The notes under the pieces: model-generated
Told to the model about the DNA's origin: nothing
Databases searched by the model: none
The model's input: only the letters and a program-made list of their open reading frames with translations
Made by a program: the position numbers and the translations under genes
Shown: piece after piece, positions 1 through 6,099 of the stretch
Position numbering within the stretch: the stretch's first letter is position 1
How the letters are laid out: each line of letters opens with the position of its first letter
Assembly: GCA_002686355.1 (NCBI GenBank)
Contig: NZBV01000012.1
Span: 1 to 12,147 of the forward strand
Source of the DNA: Candidatus Pacearchaeota archaeon
GTDB lineage: Archaea; Nanobdellota; Nanobdellia; Pacearchaeales; GW2011-AR1
Length of the DNA: 12,147 nucleotides
Reading direction: 5' to 3'

Positions 1-159
1 AAAGAAATCTGGAATCTCCCTGTTGAGCCAGAAATTAAAGTTAAGCTTACAGAAAAAACAGGCGAGACAGAATTTAGAATTGTGGAGGGTTCAGATCCTT
101 TTATTCAGCTTCAGGCTTTGCTTGCTTCGTTTGTGTTGGCTGGTTTGGGGAAGAAATGA
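1..159 (+). CDS. C-terminal end of an unrecognised protein (5' partial)
   Basis: Frame 1 is open from the first base of the window and stops with TGA at 157-159, giving the last 52 residues of a protein whose start lies outside. The tail contains charged beta-like segments (EIKVKL, ETEFRIV) followed by a hydrophobic helix-like stretch (IQLQALLASFVLAGLG) and ends GKK. I do not recognise the family and give no function. Its stop codon overlaps the first possible ATG (156) of the next frame as ATGA, which is typical of translationally coupled archaeal operons, so it is probably co-transcribed with the small gene and rfcL that follow. That it is coding is supported by the clean frame and the ATGA junction. 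Confidence 0.6.
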   Translation, partial: KEIWNLPVEPEIKVKLTEKTGETEFRIVEGSDPFIQLQALLASFVLAGLGKK

Positions 160-173
160 TTGAGGTAAAAGAG

Positions 174-464
174 ATGAAAATAACTTTATGCGGCAGTATG
201 AAATTTCTTGAAAGGTTTTATGAAGTTAAGAGTGGATTAGAGAGAAGAGGACAGGAAAGATTATCGCTTGTTATGAAAGATTATGGTTGTATAATTGAGC
301 TTGAAAAGATGTCTTCAGAAGAAGATAAGGAAAAAGTATTAAAAGAATTAAAACAAAAATTAAATGAACTTGGGGGGTCTTTAATTCCTAAGGAAGTTTT
401 CAAAGAGAAATTTGATTATTATAAAAATAACTGGAGATATTCAATAAAAGATGAATTGGGCTGA
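174..464 (+). CDS. small hypothetical protein, 96 aa (102 aa if it starts at 156)
   Basis: This small frame lies between the upstream partial gene and rfcL. Two starts are possible: ATG 156, overlapping the previous stop as ATGA, or ATG 174. I prefer 174 because GAGGT at 162-166 sits seven bases before it and because the protein then begins MKITLCGSMKF, the usual look of a Rossmann-like first strand and loop. That opening resembles nucleoside 2-deoxyribosyltransferase-like proteins, but the rest does not: it is rich in Lys/Glu, looks helical, and I see no later motif of that family. Its end overlaps the start of rfcL by 14 bases in another frame, so the two are surely in one operon. It may be a divergent or degenerated member of that family, or unrelated. 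Function unknown. Confidence 0.55.
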   Translation: MKITLCGSMKFLERFYEVKSGLERRGQERLSLVMKDYGCIIELEKMSSEEDKEKVLKELKQKLNELGGSLIPKEVFKEKFDYYKNNWRYSIKDELG

Positions 465-1641
465 GAGATATAGACCTAAAAAGTTTGAAGATATTAGAGG
501 TCAGGACGAGGCAATAAAGAAAATCAAATTTTTTGTGAGTAACTTTAATATTGGGAGATTGACTCGGAAACCAAAAAAAGCTTTGATTTTTTATGGCCCC
601 CCTGGAGTTGGAAAGACAACTTTAGCACAGGTTGTTGCAAATGAAAATAATTCTGAGATTTTTGAGTTAAATGCTTCTGATTTGAGAAACAAGTTTAGGC
701 TTCAGGAAGTTCTTCGGCCGGCAGTTGAGCAAAAGTCACTGATGAAAAAAAGTAAAATAATCCTTGTTGATGAAGTGGACGGGATTAGTGGTTATTATGA
801 CAGAGGAGGGATTCCAGAGTTGCTGTCCTTGATTGATTCTACATTATATCCTGTTATTATAACTGCAAATGATATCTGGAAAAAGAACCTTGCTCCTTTA
901 AGAAAGAAAGGAGAACTTGTGCAACTGAAGGATATTTCTTATAAAATTATAAAACCACTCATGACTGATATTTTGAGAAAGGAGAAGAAGTTTGTTGATG
1001 ATGATACTCTCACGAAGATTGCTGTTAATGCTAAGGGTGATTTGCGGGCCGCGATAAATGACTTACAAACAGTTGCTGGGTTGGACGAGATTTCTGGAGC
1101 AGATTTTGACGAGAGAAACAAGGAAACTGATATTTTTAATGCACTACGTAATGTTTTTAAGAGTGAGCCGACAAATGAACTTTTGAATGTTTTTGATTCT
1201 ATTAACATGCCAATTGATGACATTATTCTCTGGGTTGAGGAGAACATCCCATATGAGTATCGTGGGGAGGAGCTTGCCAAGGCTTATGAGAGACTGAGTA
1301 AGGTTGATTTGTTCAAAGGAAGAATTTACAAACAGCAGTACTGGAGATTTTTGGTTTATGAAAATATTCTTTTGAGTTATGGAATTGCTGCAGCAAAGAA
1401 GAAGTCACGGCAGGGATTTACAAGTTACAAGAAACCGTCGAGGATTTTGAAAATCTGGTTGAATAATCAAAGAACTGCCAAGAAAAAATCAATTGCACAA
1501 AAGTATGCAAGATATGTTCATGTCGGGCAAAAGAGGGCGATGAATGAATTTCCGATTATTAAAAATCTCATTAAGTCACATCCTAACATTCAGAAAGAAT
1601 TGAGATTAAACGAGGAAGAAGTTGGGTATTTGGAGAGATGA
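451..1641 (+). CDS. rfcL: Replication factor C large subunit (clamp loader)
   Basis: RFC-L is the large subunit of the archaeal clamp loader, which opens and loads the PCNA ring at primer ends using ATP. The 396-residue product starts MNWAERYRPKKFEDI, the standard RFC beginning. Seen in order: Walker A GPPGVGKTT (49-57), Walker B with the DEVD box (107-110) that marks the large rather than the small subunit (DEAD), sensor-1 Asn140 in ITAND, and sensor 2 in GDLRAAIND (196-204). A helical collar region follows. The protein is short for the family, often 400-500 residues or more, and ends GYLER with no visible PCNA-binding peptide (Q-x-x-hydrophobic-x-x-aromatic). It is the third gene of an overlapping operon. 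The small subunit gene is not in this window. The assignment is secure. Confidence 0.95.
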   Translation: MNWAERYRPKKFEDIRGQDEAIKKIKFFVSNFNIGRLTRKPKKALIFYGPPGVGKTTLAQVVANENNSEIFELNASDLRNKFRLQEVLRPAVEQKSLMKKSKIILVDEVDGISGYYDRGGIPELLSLIDSTLYPVIITANDIWKKNLAPLRKKGELVQLKDISYKIIKPLMTDILRKEKKFVDDDTLTKIAVNAKGDLRAAINDLQTVAGLDEISGADFDERNKETDIFNALRNVFKSEPTNELLNVFDSINMPIDDIILWVEENIPYEYRGEELAKAYERLSKVDLFKGRIYKQQYWRFLVYENILLSYGIAAAKKKSRQGFTSYKKPSRILKIWLNNQRTAKKKSIAQKYARYVHVGQKRAMNEFPIIKNLIKSHPNIQKELRLNEEEVGYLER

Positions 1642-1979
1642 TTTTTAAAAATATACATTCAAAAAGAGAAATACTTCAATAAAGTTCTCCTATGTTTAAA
1701 AAAATGGAAACTGAAAAGATATTTAAAAATAGTAAAGTGGTTAGGGCAAAACTCAGGATTCCATATGGATTGAATAGAGCTTTTATCTTTTCTCATGATG
1801 TAGGAAGAGATGGAATTAATGACGAAACTCTCATAGCTTCTAACTAAGAGAAGCCAAAAAAATGTACCTTAAAACAAAAGGTCATAATTTGAATCTTAAA
1901 TCAATTGAAGAAAGATTTCTAAAGAGAGGGGTTCTAGCTACGTTTAGTTATCTTGATTGAATAATAAGAAAGCGAACAA
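1642..1979. other. 338-base stretch without a convincing gene; remnants of short frames
   Basis: This gap lies between the ends of rfcL (+) and the thioredoxin-fold gene (-). It holds two short plus-strand frames: 1692-1847 (51 residues, starting MFKKMETEKIF) and 1862-1960 (32 residues, starting MYLKTKGHNLN). They are in different frames and separated by 14 bases; a shift just after the TAA at 1841-1843 would let the second frame follow on from the first. The first has a protein-like core (VVRAKLRIPYGLNRAFIF), but I recognise no family. No good ribosome binding site precedes either. The segment could be a decayed gene, two tiny real genes, or noise. An AT-rich run right after the rfcL stop (1642-1655) could serve as terminator or TATA element. 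Confidence 0.4.
1692..1960 (+). pseudogene. possible decayed small gene, two frames
   Basis: A 51-residue frame (1692-1847) is followed by a 32-residue frame (1862-1960) displaced by one reading frame. Read together with a shift near 1843-1847 they would give about 85-90 residues without another stop. The amino-acid mix (LRIPYGLNRAFIF, SIEERFLKRGVLATF) is more protein-like than random AT-rich translation, but no family is recognised and no start signal stands out. This is a weak call. It may equally be two unrelated short frames in an intergenic region. Confidence 0.2.
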
Positions 1980-3008
1980 TCAACACTGAGCATTTGTGCT
2001 TCCACCAGCAGAGGCAGTATAACCAAATCCAGGACTTGGGCTTGCACTATTTAATTCTTCATTGCATGCTTCAGGTTGATTCCCTTCTGTGAAAGCATTA
2101 CAAATTGTAGCTAAATAAGCTGCAGGACTTCTACCACTGTCTAATTGAACACCATTGATTATAAGAGTTGGTGAAGAACTAACTCCAAGACCGATTTCTG
2201 AAGTCCCAGAATAATAATCCCCTATATCATTAGTAAGGCAAGAGTTTAATTTAGTTTCATCTACCTTTGCTTCCTTCAAACAATTTTCCGACTCTCCTGC
2301 TTCGACATAACAAGCAAGATAATCAAATAATTTATCTCTTTGTTGTTCTCTTATACATACCGCTCTTTTAGCTTCAATTTCTTCTTTTTCTCCATGGCTT
2401 GGAATATTAAAATACCTTATACTTGAATCAATTTTGTCTCCTAATAATTCATATACTGGTAATATCCCTTTTGTCCCTTGAAGACCATAAGGACAGTGTG
2501 ATGTGATTGCTAATTCAACATTTGGTTTGTCTGATTTTGGAACTTCTGTTGAACTGGCTGAAGGTGCTTGTATTTCTAAAGATGTGATTCCCTGAACAAG
2601 ATATTTTCCATCTTTTGTTATATAGAGTGGGATTTTATTCCCCTGTAGTTCAATTGTTGCCTCGTAAAGAAAATCATTATATTTTTGTATTTGTAGGAGT
2701 TTTGCTTCTCCGTTTGTCTTAATTTCTATAAACTTGTTTAAAGCCTTTGCTGCAGAACTTTCTGAAACTCCGATTGTTCCTCCTGTGATTATGCTTCCTG
2801 TAAAATTTGTAAAATTTCCGATGATTAATATTAGTGTTAAAACACCAAGCATGATTGTCGTTGCAATCCAGGGGTTTTCTCTGACCTTGTCTGTCAAATT
2901 TTCTTTTTCCTTACGCTCTTTTTGCTCAGAATCTGTTTTAAGAGACCCTTCTCTTTCTGTTTTCTTTTTTTCCTCATCAAACTTATTTCCTGATTTGTGT
3001 TCTTCCAT
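1980..3008 (-). CDS. membrane-anchored DsbA/GILT-like thioredoxin-fold protein
   Basis: This 342-residue protein has a charged Lys/Glu-rich cytoplasmic N-terminus (1-45), one membrane segment (about 47-64, rich in I/L/V), a small domain (about 75-147, ending near KDGKYLVQGI) and a thioredoxin-fold domain (about 163-315) that would face outward. The N-terminal domain resembles the part that often precedes disulfide oxidoreductase domains in DPANN archaea. The active-site position reads HCPYG (Cys172), so it has one Cys where classical DsbA has CxxC. The cis-Pro loop is present (SSPTLIING, Pro280). There are eight Cys in all: 172, 218, 233, 243, 257, 303, 315 and the final residue 342. The likely role is thiol-disulfide exchange or sulfur handling at the cell surface, but without the second active-site Cys a standard dithiol mechanism is not assured. 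A TATA-like box 24 bases upstream suggests a leaderless transcript divergent from the herA-like gene. Confidence 0.82.
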   Translation of the reverse strand: MEEHKSGNKFDEEKKKTEREGSLKTDSEQKERKEKENLTDKVRENPWIATTIMLGVLTLILIIGNFTNFTGSIITGGTIGVSESSAAKALNKFIEIKTNGEAKLLQIQKYNDFLYEATIELQGNKIPLYITKDGKYLVQGITSLEIQAPSASSTEVPKSDKPNVELAITSHCPYGLQGTKGILPVYELLGDKIDSSIRYFNIPSHGEKEEIEAKRAVCIREQQRDKLFDYLACYVEAGESENCLKEAKVDETKLNSCLTNDIGDYYSGTSEIGLGVSSSPTLIINGVQLDSGRSPAAYLATICNAFTEGNQPEACNEELNSASPSPGFGYTASAGGSTNAQC

Positions 3009-3026
3009 CTAAAAGTTATGAAAAAT

Positions 3027-3037
3027 TATTTTAAAAA
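3027..3037 (-). promoter_or_regulatory. TATA-like box for the thioredoxin-fold gene
   Basis: On the minus strand this reads TTTTTAAAATA, centred about 24 bases before the ATG whose first base is 3008. Archaeal transcription normally starts about 25 bases downstream of the TATA box, so the mRNA would begin at or next to the start codon. No Shine-Dalgarno-like sequence lies between, which fits leaderless initiation. Confidence 0.5.
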
Positions 3038-3062
3038 GATTGTGGTGAATACTGGTTTTGCC

Positions 3063-3083
3063 TAATCTTTTCTAAAAAGATTA
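3063..3083. repeat. 9-base perfect inverted repeat in a divergent promoter region
   Basis: TAATCTTTT and AAAAGATTA are exact inverted copies separated by CTA. The element lies between the divergent thioredoxin-fold and HerA-like genes, just upstream of the minus-strand TATA-like box. Perfect symmetry with a short spacer suits a dimeric regulator site; it could also form a small hairpin in RNA, although no transcript is expected to cross it. AT-richness makes chance palindromes more likely. Confidence 0.35.
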
Positions 3084-3150
3084 TTTGAGTGAAATTAGTA
3101 TCAAAACAATTAAAAGTCCGCTTAACTTTTTTTAGAATCAGGCGTGACCC

Positions 3151-3158
3151 AAATTTAA
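3151..3158 (+). promoter_or_regulatory. TATA-like box for the HerA-like gene
   Basis: AAATTTAA lies about 42 bases before the ATG at 3196, so transcription would start near 3180 and leave a short leader. GGAG at 3182-3185, ten bases before the ATG, could act as ribosome binding site. This differs from the apparently leaderless promoters elsewhere in the window. The call rests on spacing and composition only. Confidence 0.3.
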
Positions 3159-3195
3159 GGGAAAGTTTGATAAAGAAAACTGGAGTTGTCTTTAT

Positions 3196-4506
3196 ATGCC
3201 ATATGATATAACAATAGGAAGAGGTGAGGAAGATAAAATCAATTTTAGGGGTAGGGGGTTAATTTCCATTGGTAAGGGTTATGTTCGAATGGGGCAGTAC
3301 ACTTCTTTGAGTAATCAGATTCTTATGGATGTTGCACGAAGTCATGTTGTTCTTATCGCTGGAAAGAGAGGTTCTGGAAAATCTTACACTCTTGGGGTAT
3401 TGACAGAGGAACTTACAAATCTTCCAAAGGAAACAAATCAGAATATTGCATCGCTCATTTTTGATACAATGGGAATTTACTGGACAATGAAATTTCAGAA
3501 TGAAAAGGACAGGAATCTTTTGCAAGAGTGGAAGCTAAAACCAAAAAAACTTCCTGTAAGAATTTTTGTTCCGTTTGGCCATTATGAGGCTTATCTTGAA
3601 AAGGGGATTCCTGCTGACAGGAAATTCGCCTTGGATGTTGCAGAATTAAATCCTGAGGACTGGCTCATTACTTTTGGATTGGATATTGTTGACCCTGTTT
3701 CTGTTTTAATAGAGAGGACAATTACGAAGTTAAGGAAAAAAGGCTCTTTTGGAATTGAAACTATTATCACAAGTTTTAGAGAGGATACAAACACTTCTGC
3801 TGAGACAAAAAATGCAGCTGTTGGATTGTTTGAGGCAGCAGAAACCTGGGGGGTTTTTTCTGAAGGCGAGAAAGATGCTACTCAGGTGAGGGACTTGGTT
3901 TCTGCAGGTATGACTTCTGTTTTAGACTTGAGCGCTTATAATTCTATAGGGGCCTTTAATGTTCGAGCTCTTGTGATTAGTTTAATCTCAAGAAAAATTT
4001 TTAATCATAGAATGGATGCGCGGAAGAAAGAAGAGGTCCAATCAGTTGTCAAGGGTTTTGATTATCGTTCTGAGTCTGAAAAAAAAGAGATCCCTCTTGT
4101 CTGGCTTTTTATCGATGAGGCACACGAGTTTTTGCCTTTGAACGAAAAGACAGCTGCAACAGATGCTTTGATTCAGCTTTTGAGAGAAGGGAGGCAGCCT
4201 GGGATTTCTGTTGTTCTTGCAACACAGCAGCCAGGACAGATTCATAGGGATGTTATGACTCAGTCTGATATTGTAATTGCTCACAGGGTCACCTCTCAGC
4301 CTGATCTGGATGCACTGAATCATATTATGCAGAGCTATTTGCTTGAGAGCATAAAGAGATATATGGATGAACTCCCGAATTTAAAAGGTTCTGCAATCAT
4401 TCTCGATGACAATTCAGAGAGGATTTATCCAATGAGAATTCGCCCGAGATTTACCTGGCATGGAGGAGAGGCTCCGACATCAATTAAAGAAGAAAAGAAA
4501 TTATAG
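3196..4506 (+). CDS. HerA-type (FtsK/HerA superfamily) ATPase
   Basis: This is a 436-residue hexameric-type ATPase of the HerA/DUF87 group, DNA-translocating motors in archaea. Walker A is GKRGSGKS (56-63); Walker B is FIDEAHEF with Asp307-Glu308; a conserved arginine-bearing segment LREGRQ (329-334) and a sensor-like LATQQP (341-346) follow, in the usual order. The N-terminal part before Walker A is only 55 residues (ISIGKGYVRMGQYTSLSN), so the beta-barrel domain of canonical HerA is short. It fits a recognised archaeal subgroup that begins with IGRG...IGK.YV.MGQ...SLSN better than the classical HerA of recombination operons. NurA, Mre11 and Rad50, the usual partners of canonical HerA, are not in this window, so a role in end resection cannot be assumed. 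The ATPase assignment is firm; the cellular role is inferred. Confidence 0.88.
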   Translation: MPYDITIGRGEEDKINFRGRGLISIGKGYVRMGQYTSLSNQILMDVARSHVVLIAGKRGSGKSYTLGVLTEELTNLPKETNQNIASLIFDTMGIYWTMKFQNEKDRNLLQEWKLKPKKLPVRIFVPFGHYEAYLEKGIPADRKFALDVAELNPEDWLITFGLDIVDPVSVLIERTITKLRKKGSFGIETIITSFREDTNTSAETKNAAVGLFEAAETWGVFSEGEKDATQVRDLVSAGMTSVLDLSAYNSIGAFNVRALVISLISRKIFNHRMDARKKEEVQSVVKGFDYRSESEKKEIPLVWLFIDEAHEFLPLNEKTAATDALIQLLREGRQPGISVVLATQQPGQIHRDVMTQSDIVIAHRVTSQPDLDALNHIMQSYLLESIKRYMDELPNLKGSAIILDDNSERIYPMRIRPRFTWHGGEAPTSIKEEKKL

Positions 4507-4652
4507 ATCAAGACGAAGTGCTAAGGTACAGACGAGTAACTTCGTGGTAGAAGGCATAACTCTCAAGGAACTTTCGTGCGAGGTTAGGAGCAAGAGAAGC
4601 ACCAATCGCTGTGAAGAAGAAAAAGAATTAGAAAGATTTAAAAAAGAGATTA
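4507..4652 (+). ncRNA. GC-richer segment with hairpin potential; possible structured RNA
   Basis: Between the herA-like stop and the next small gene, about 114 bases (4507-4620) are near 46% G+C by hand count, clearly above the AT-rich surroundings. A perfect 7-base pairing exists between ACGAAGT (4513-4519) and ACTTCGT (4539-4545) around a 19-base loop. A second possible stem pairs GCGAGGT (4578-4584) with ACC and TCGC (4601-4603 and 4606-4609), with two bulged bases; an alternative GTGC/GCAC pairing competes with it. Elevated G+C in a non-coding part of an AT-rich archaeal genome often marks structured RNA. I see no C/D boxes, no tRNA features and no known RNA signature. It could also be untranslated sequence or a decayed gene end. 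Confidence 0.27.
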
Positions 4653-4664
4653 GTGGAGAAGAAT

Positions 4665-4862
4665 ATGATGGAACAAGACCAGAATATGGAATATTGTGGA
4701 AAACATTTAGGGGGAGAGACTTATCATTTAGGAGATGCTCTAATATGTAACCAGGAATGCCCATATGGACATAAAAAAACTGTAAATAGTTTTGAAGAAG
4801 AAAAAGAAAATATTTGCAGGACAAAAGGGAAAAAGTATTTAGATTTTATGATAAATGAATGA
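4665..4862 (+). CDS. small Cys/His-rich protein, possible zinc binder (65 aa)
   Basis: The frame is open from a GTG at 4653, but I choose ATG 4665 because GGAG (4655-4658) lies six bases before it. The 65-residue product has Cys11, His14, His21, Cys28, Cys32, His36 and Cys51. The arrangement C-x2-H, then C-x3-C-x3-H looks like a metal-binding site, most likely zinc. The second half is charged and probably helical (FEEEKENI). I recognise no named family. It probably shares a transcript with the herA-like gene and ends 15 bases before the convergent tRNA methyltransferase gene. The regular Cys/His spacing and the ribosome binding site argue for a real gene. Function unknown. Confidence 0.58.
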   Translation: MMEQDQNMEYCGKHLGGETYHLGDALICNQECPYGHKKTVNSFEEEKENICRTKGKKYLDFMINE

Positions 4863-4877
4863 CTTTTTAGGAAATAA

Positions 4878-5798
4878 TCATAAAACTCTAAAATCGATCC
4901 TGATCCTGATTTTATAAGGTGCAATCTCCCCTGCTTTCTTAATTTTTAGAATCTTGATTCTCTTTTTCGCTCGCAATGCCTCTTTTTTTATTTTTTCAAC
5001 AATTAATTTTTCTTCATCAACCTTGCAAAAATCATAGTAATAAATTTTTGTTCTGCGTCTGCTTAACTTAAATGCTTGTTCCAAAAAAGTGTCTTTTAGT
5101 TGAGGGCGCGGCATGATTATTGCATCGAACTTAGGAAGATTTGCTCGCTGATGCGAGGATTGATTAGAGTTTACCAATGAAAAATTTGTGGTTTTTTGTT
5201 GCGAGACAGTTAATTGCATGGATTTTTTAGAGTTTTTTTGCATTAACAATTTTTTATCAATCTGCGAACGAAGTGAATCTAATTTCTTAACTACTTTCTT
5301 GATATCTCCTGGGATTAGTTCAACTTTGTCTTTAACCGTGTTTAGTTCAATGTTTAGCTTTGCATATTTATTTGCTTCACGATTGATTTCATTTGAATAA
5401 ATCTTTTCTGCCTTGGAATTTTTGGCAATCACAATTGAATAAGGAGAGACTCCTGCAAAAATGACTAAGACTTTTTCACCTTTTTTTATTTTTGAAGCAA
5501 TTTCTTTTCTCTCATTGCTTAAACGAGGAGAAAAATAAGTTGTATCTACATTGAATCTGAAAACACAATTATTTTCTTTGTACAGAACTTCTTTTGTTTT
5601 TTTACCTGCAACGTGTTTTAGTTTTGGTTTTCTTAAACGCCCGCTGACTTTCCCTGCTTTTTCAAGAATAGTTGTTATTGATTTATTTTTTTGCATTAAT
5701 TCCTGAGCATATTTCTTTTTCTTAGATTGCCTAAATCCTTTTGGAAAATTCACAATAGCAATGTTCCCTAAAAAATCAAAAGCCCGAGGGGGTTTCAT
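4878..5798 (-). CDS. Trm5-like tRNA (guanine37-N1)-methyltransferase with insertion
   Basis: Trm5 transfers methyl from S-adenosylmethionine to N1 of G37 next to the tRNA anticodon, preventing frameshifts; related Taw enzymes make wyosine. This 306-residue protein begins directly with the D2 domain (FDFLGNIAIVNFP, 7-19), so the small N-terminal D1 domain of many archaeal Trm5 is absent. Seen in order: AGKVSGRLR (48-56); YFSPRLSNER (88-97), whose Tyr88, Arg92 and Glu96 match functional residues of archaeal Trm5 in spacing; SAM motif I FAGVSPYSI (114-122); acidic Glu137; GD (164-165); IIMPRP (227-232), where Trm5 often has an Asn-Leu-Pro type motif; and YYDF (254-257). About 45 extra residues (176-221), rich in Ser, Gln and Asn, interrupt the methyltransferase domain. 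It could be a Trm5 or a wyosine-pathway paralogue. A TATA-like box at 5821-5828 suggests leaderless expression. Confidence 0.85.
   Translation of the reverse strand: MKPPRAFDFLGNIAIVNFPKGFRQSKKKKYAQELMQKNKSITTILEKAGKVSGRLRKPKLKHVAGKKTKEVLYKENNCVFRFNVDTTYFSPRLSNERKEIASKIKKGEKVLVIFAGVSPYSIVIAKNSKAEKIYSNEINREANKYAKLNIELNTVKDKVELIPGDIKKVVKKLDSLRSQIDKKLLMQKNSKKSMQLTVSQQKTTNFSLVNSNQSSHQRANLPKFDAIIMPRPQLKDTFLEQAFKLSRRRTKIYYYDFCKVDEEKLIVEKIKKEALRAKKRIKILKIKKAGEIAPYKIRIRIDFRVL
5136..5273 (-). other. low-complexity coding insertion inside the Trm5-like gene
   Basis: Residues about 176-221 separate VVKKLDS from LPKFDAIIMP, a stretch that is only a few residues long in the Trm5 proteins I know. The insert is Ser/Gln/Asn/Lys-rich and probably disordered. 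Its DNA contains a short hairpin-capable sequence (CTCGC, TGAT, GCGAG), a duplicated TTAGAGTTT (5164-5172 and 5227-5235), and GCGAACGAAGTGAAT near one edge. The frame is kept throughout. The boundaries are approximate because they come from recall of family members. Confidence 0.5.
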
Positions 5799-5820
5799 AA
5801 AAAGGGAAGAGAAAAAGAGA

Positions 5821-5828
5821 ATTTAAAT
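5821..5828 (-). promoter_or_regulatory. TATA-like box for the Trm5-like gene
   Basis: ATTTAAAT, symmetric on both strands, is centred 26 bases before the minus-strand ATG at 5798 and overlaps the start of the small membrane-protein gene on the other strand. The spacing predicts a leaderless mRNA for the methyltransferase. Confidence 0.45.
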
Positions 5829-6099
5829 GTATGGGAGGATTTATAAAAAACAATCAATTAATTTGTATATTTTGTTTCTTCCCATCTTATCAGCTGGTCT
5901 GGGTTACTTAACCTATAAGTTTAGATTCAAAATATTGATTATTTTAGGATTATTAGTAATTGGAATAAGTTTTATTGATTGGATCTATCCAAAAGACGCA
6001 ACAATTCTTATTGGGATTGGCTTGTTAGTGGCTGGAATTTGGTGGATGAAGAAATGGAATCCCAAAAAATTTTTTCATCTCCCCAAGAAGAATCTATAG
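5827..6099 (+). CDS. small membrane protein, three predicted membrane segments (90 aa)
   Basis: The 90-residue product is mostly hydrophobic. Segments at about 11-30, 34-54 and 58-77 are each long enough to cross the membrane, linked by very short turns with basic residues (YKFRFK, YPKD), and the tail is basic (KKWNPKKFFHLPKKNL). No family is recognised. The start at 5827 lies only 28 bases from the divergent methyltransferase gene and lacks a clear ribosome binding site. An alternative TTG start at 5863 or 5872, just downstream of a TATA-like TTTATAAAAAA (5839-5849), would keep all three segments nearly intact. It overlaps the next small gene by 46 bases. Function unknown; membrane location is well supported by composition. 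Confidence 0.6.
   Translation: MYGRIYKKQSINLYILFLPILSAGLGYLTYKFRFKILIILGLLVIGISFIDWIYPKDATILIGIGLLVAGIWWMKKWNPKKFFHLPKKNL

Noticed and set aside
939..1280. 113-codon minus-strand frame inside rfcL
   Set aside because: It is a shadow of the clamp-loader gene, whose motifs are continuous on the plus strand.
4460..4750. Open frame of 96 codons on the plus strand crossing the end of the herA-like gene
   Set aside because: It begins inside the herA-like gene in another frame, has no ribosome binding site, and overlaps the better supported Cys/His gene; its composition looks like out-of-frame translation.
4501..4824. 107-codon minus-strand frame opposite the Cys/His gene
   Set aside because: It is Leu/Ser/Phe-rich in the manner of antisense translation of Lys/Glu-rich coding sequence and has no start signal.
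4891..4911. Short tandem-like GATCCT repeats
   Set aside because: They encode the alternating Ile/Arg end of the Trm5-like protein (IRIRID), so the repetition is explained by the amino-acid sequence.
5979..6053. Upstream extension of the charged small protein to ATG 5979
   Set aside because: This part mirrors the membrane-protein gene in another frame; ATG 6054 has a ribosome binding site and starts the distinct composition.
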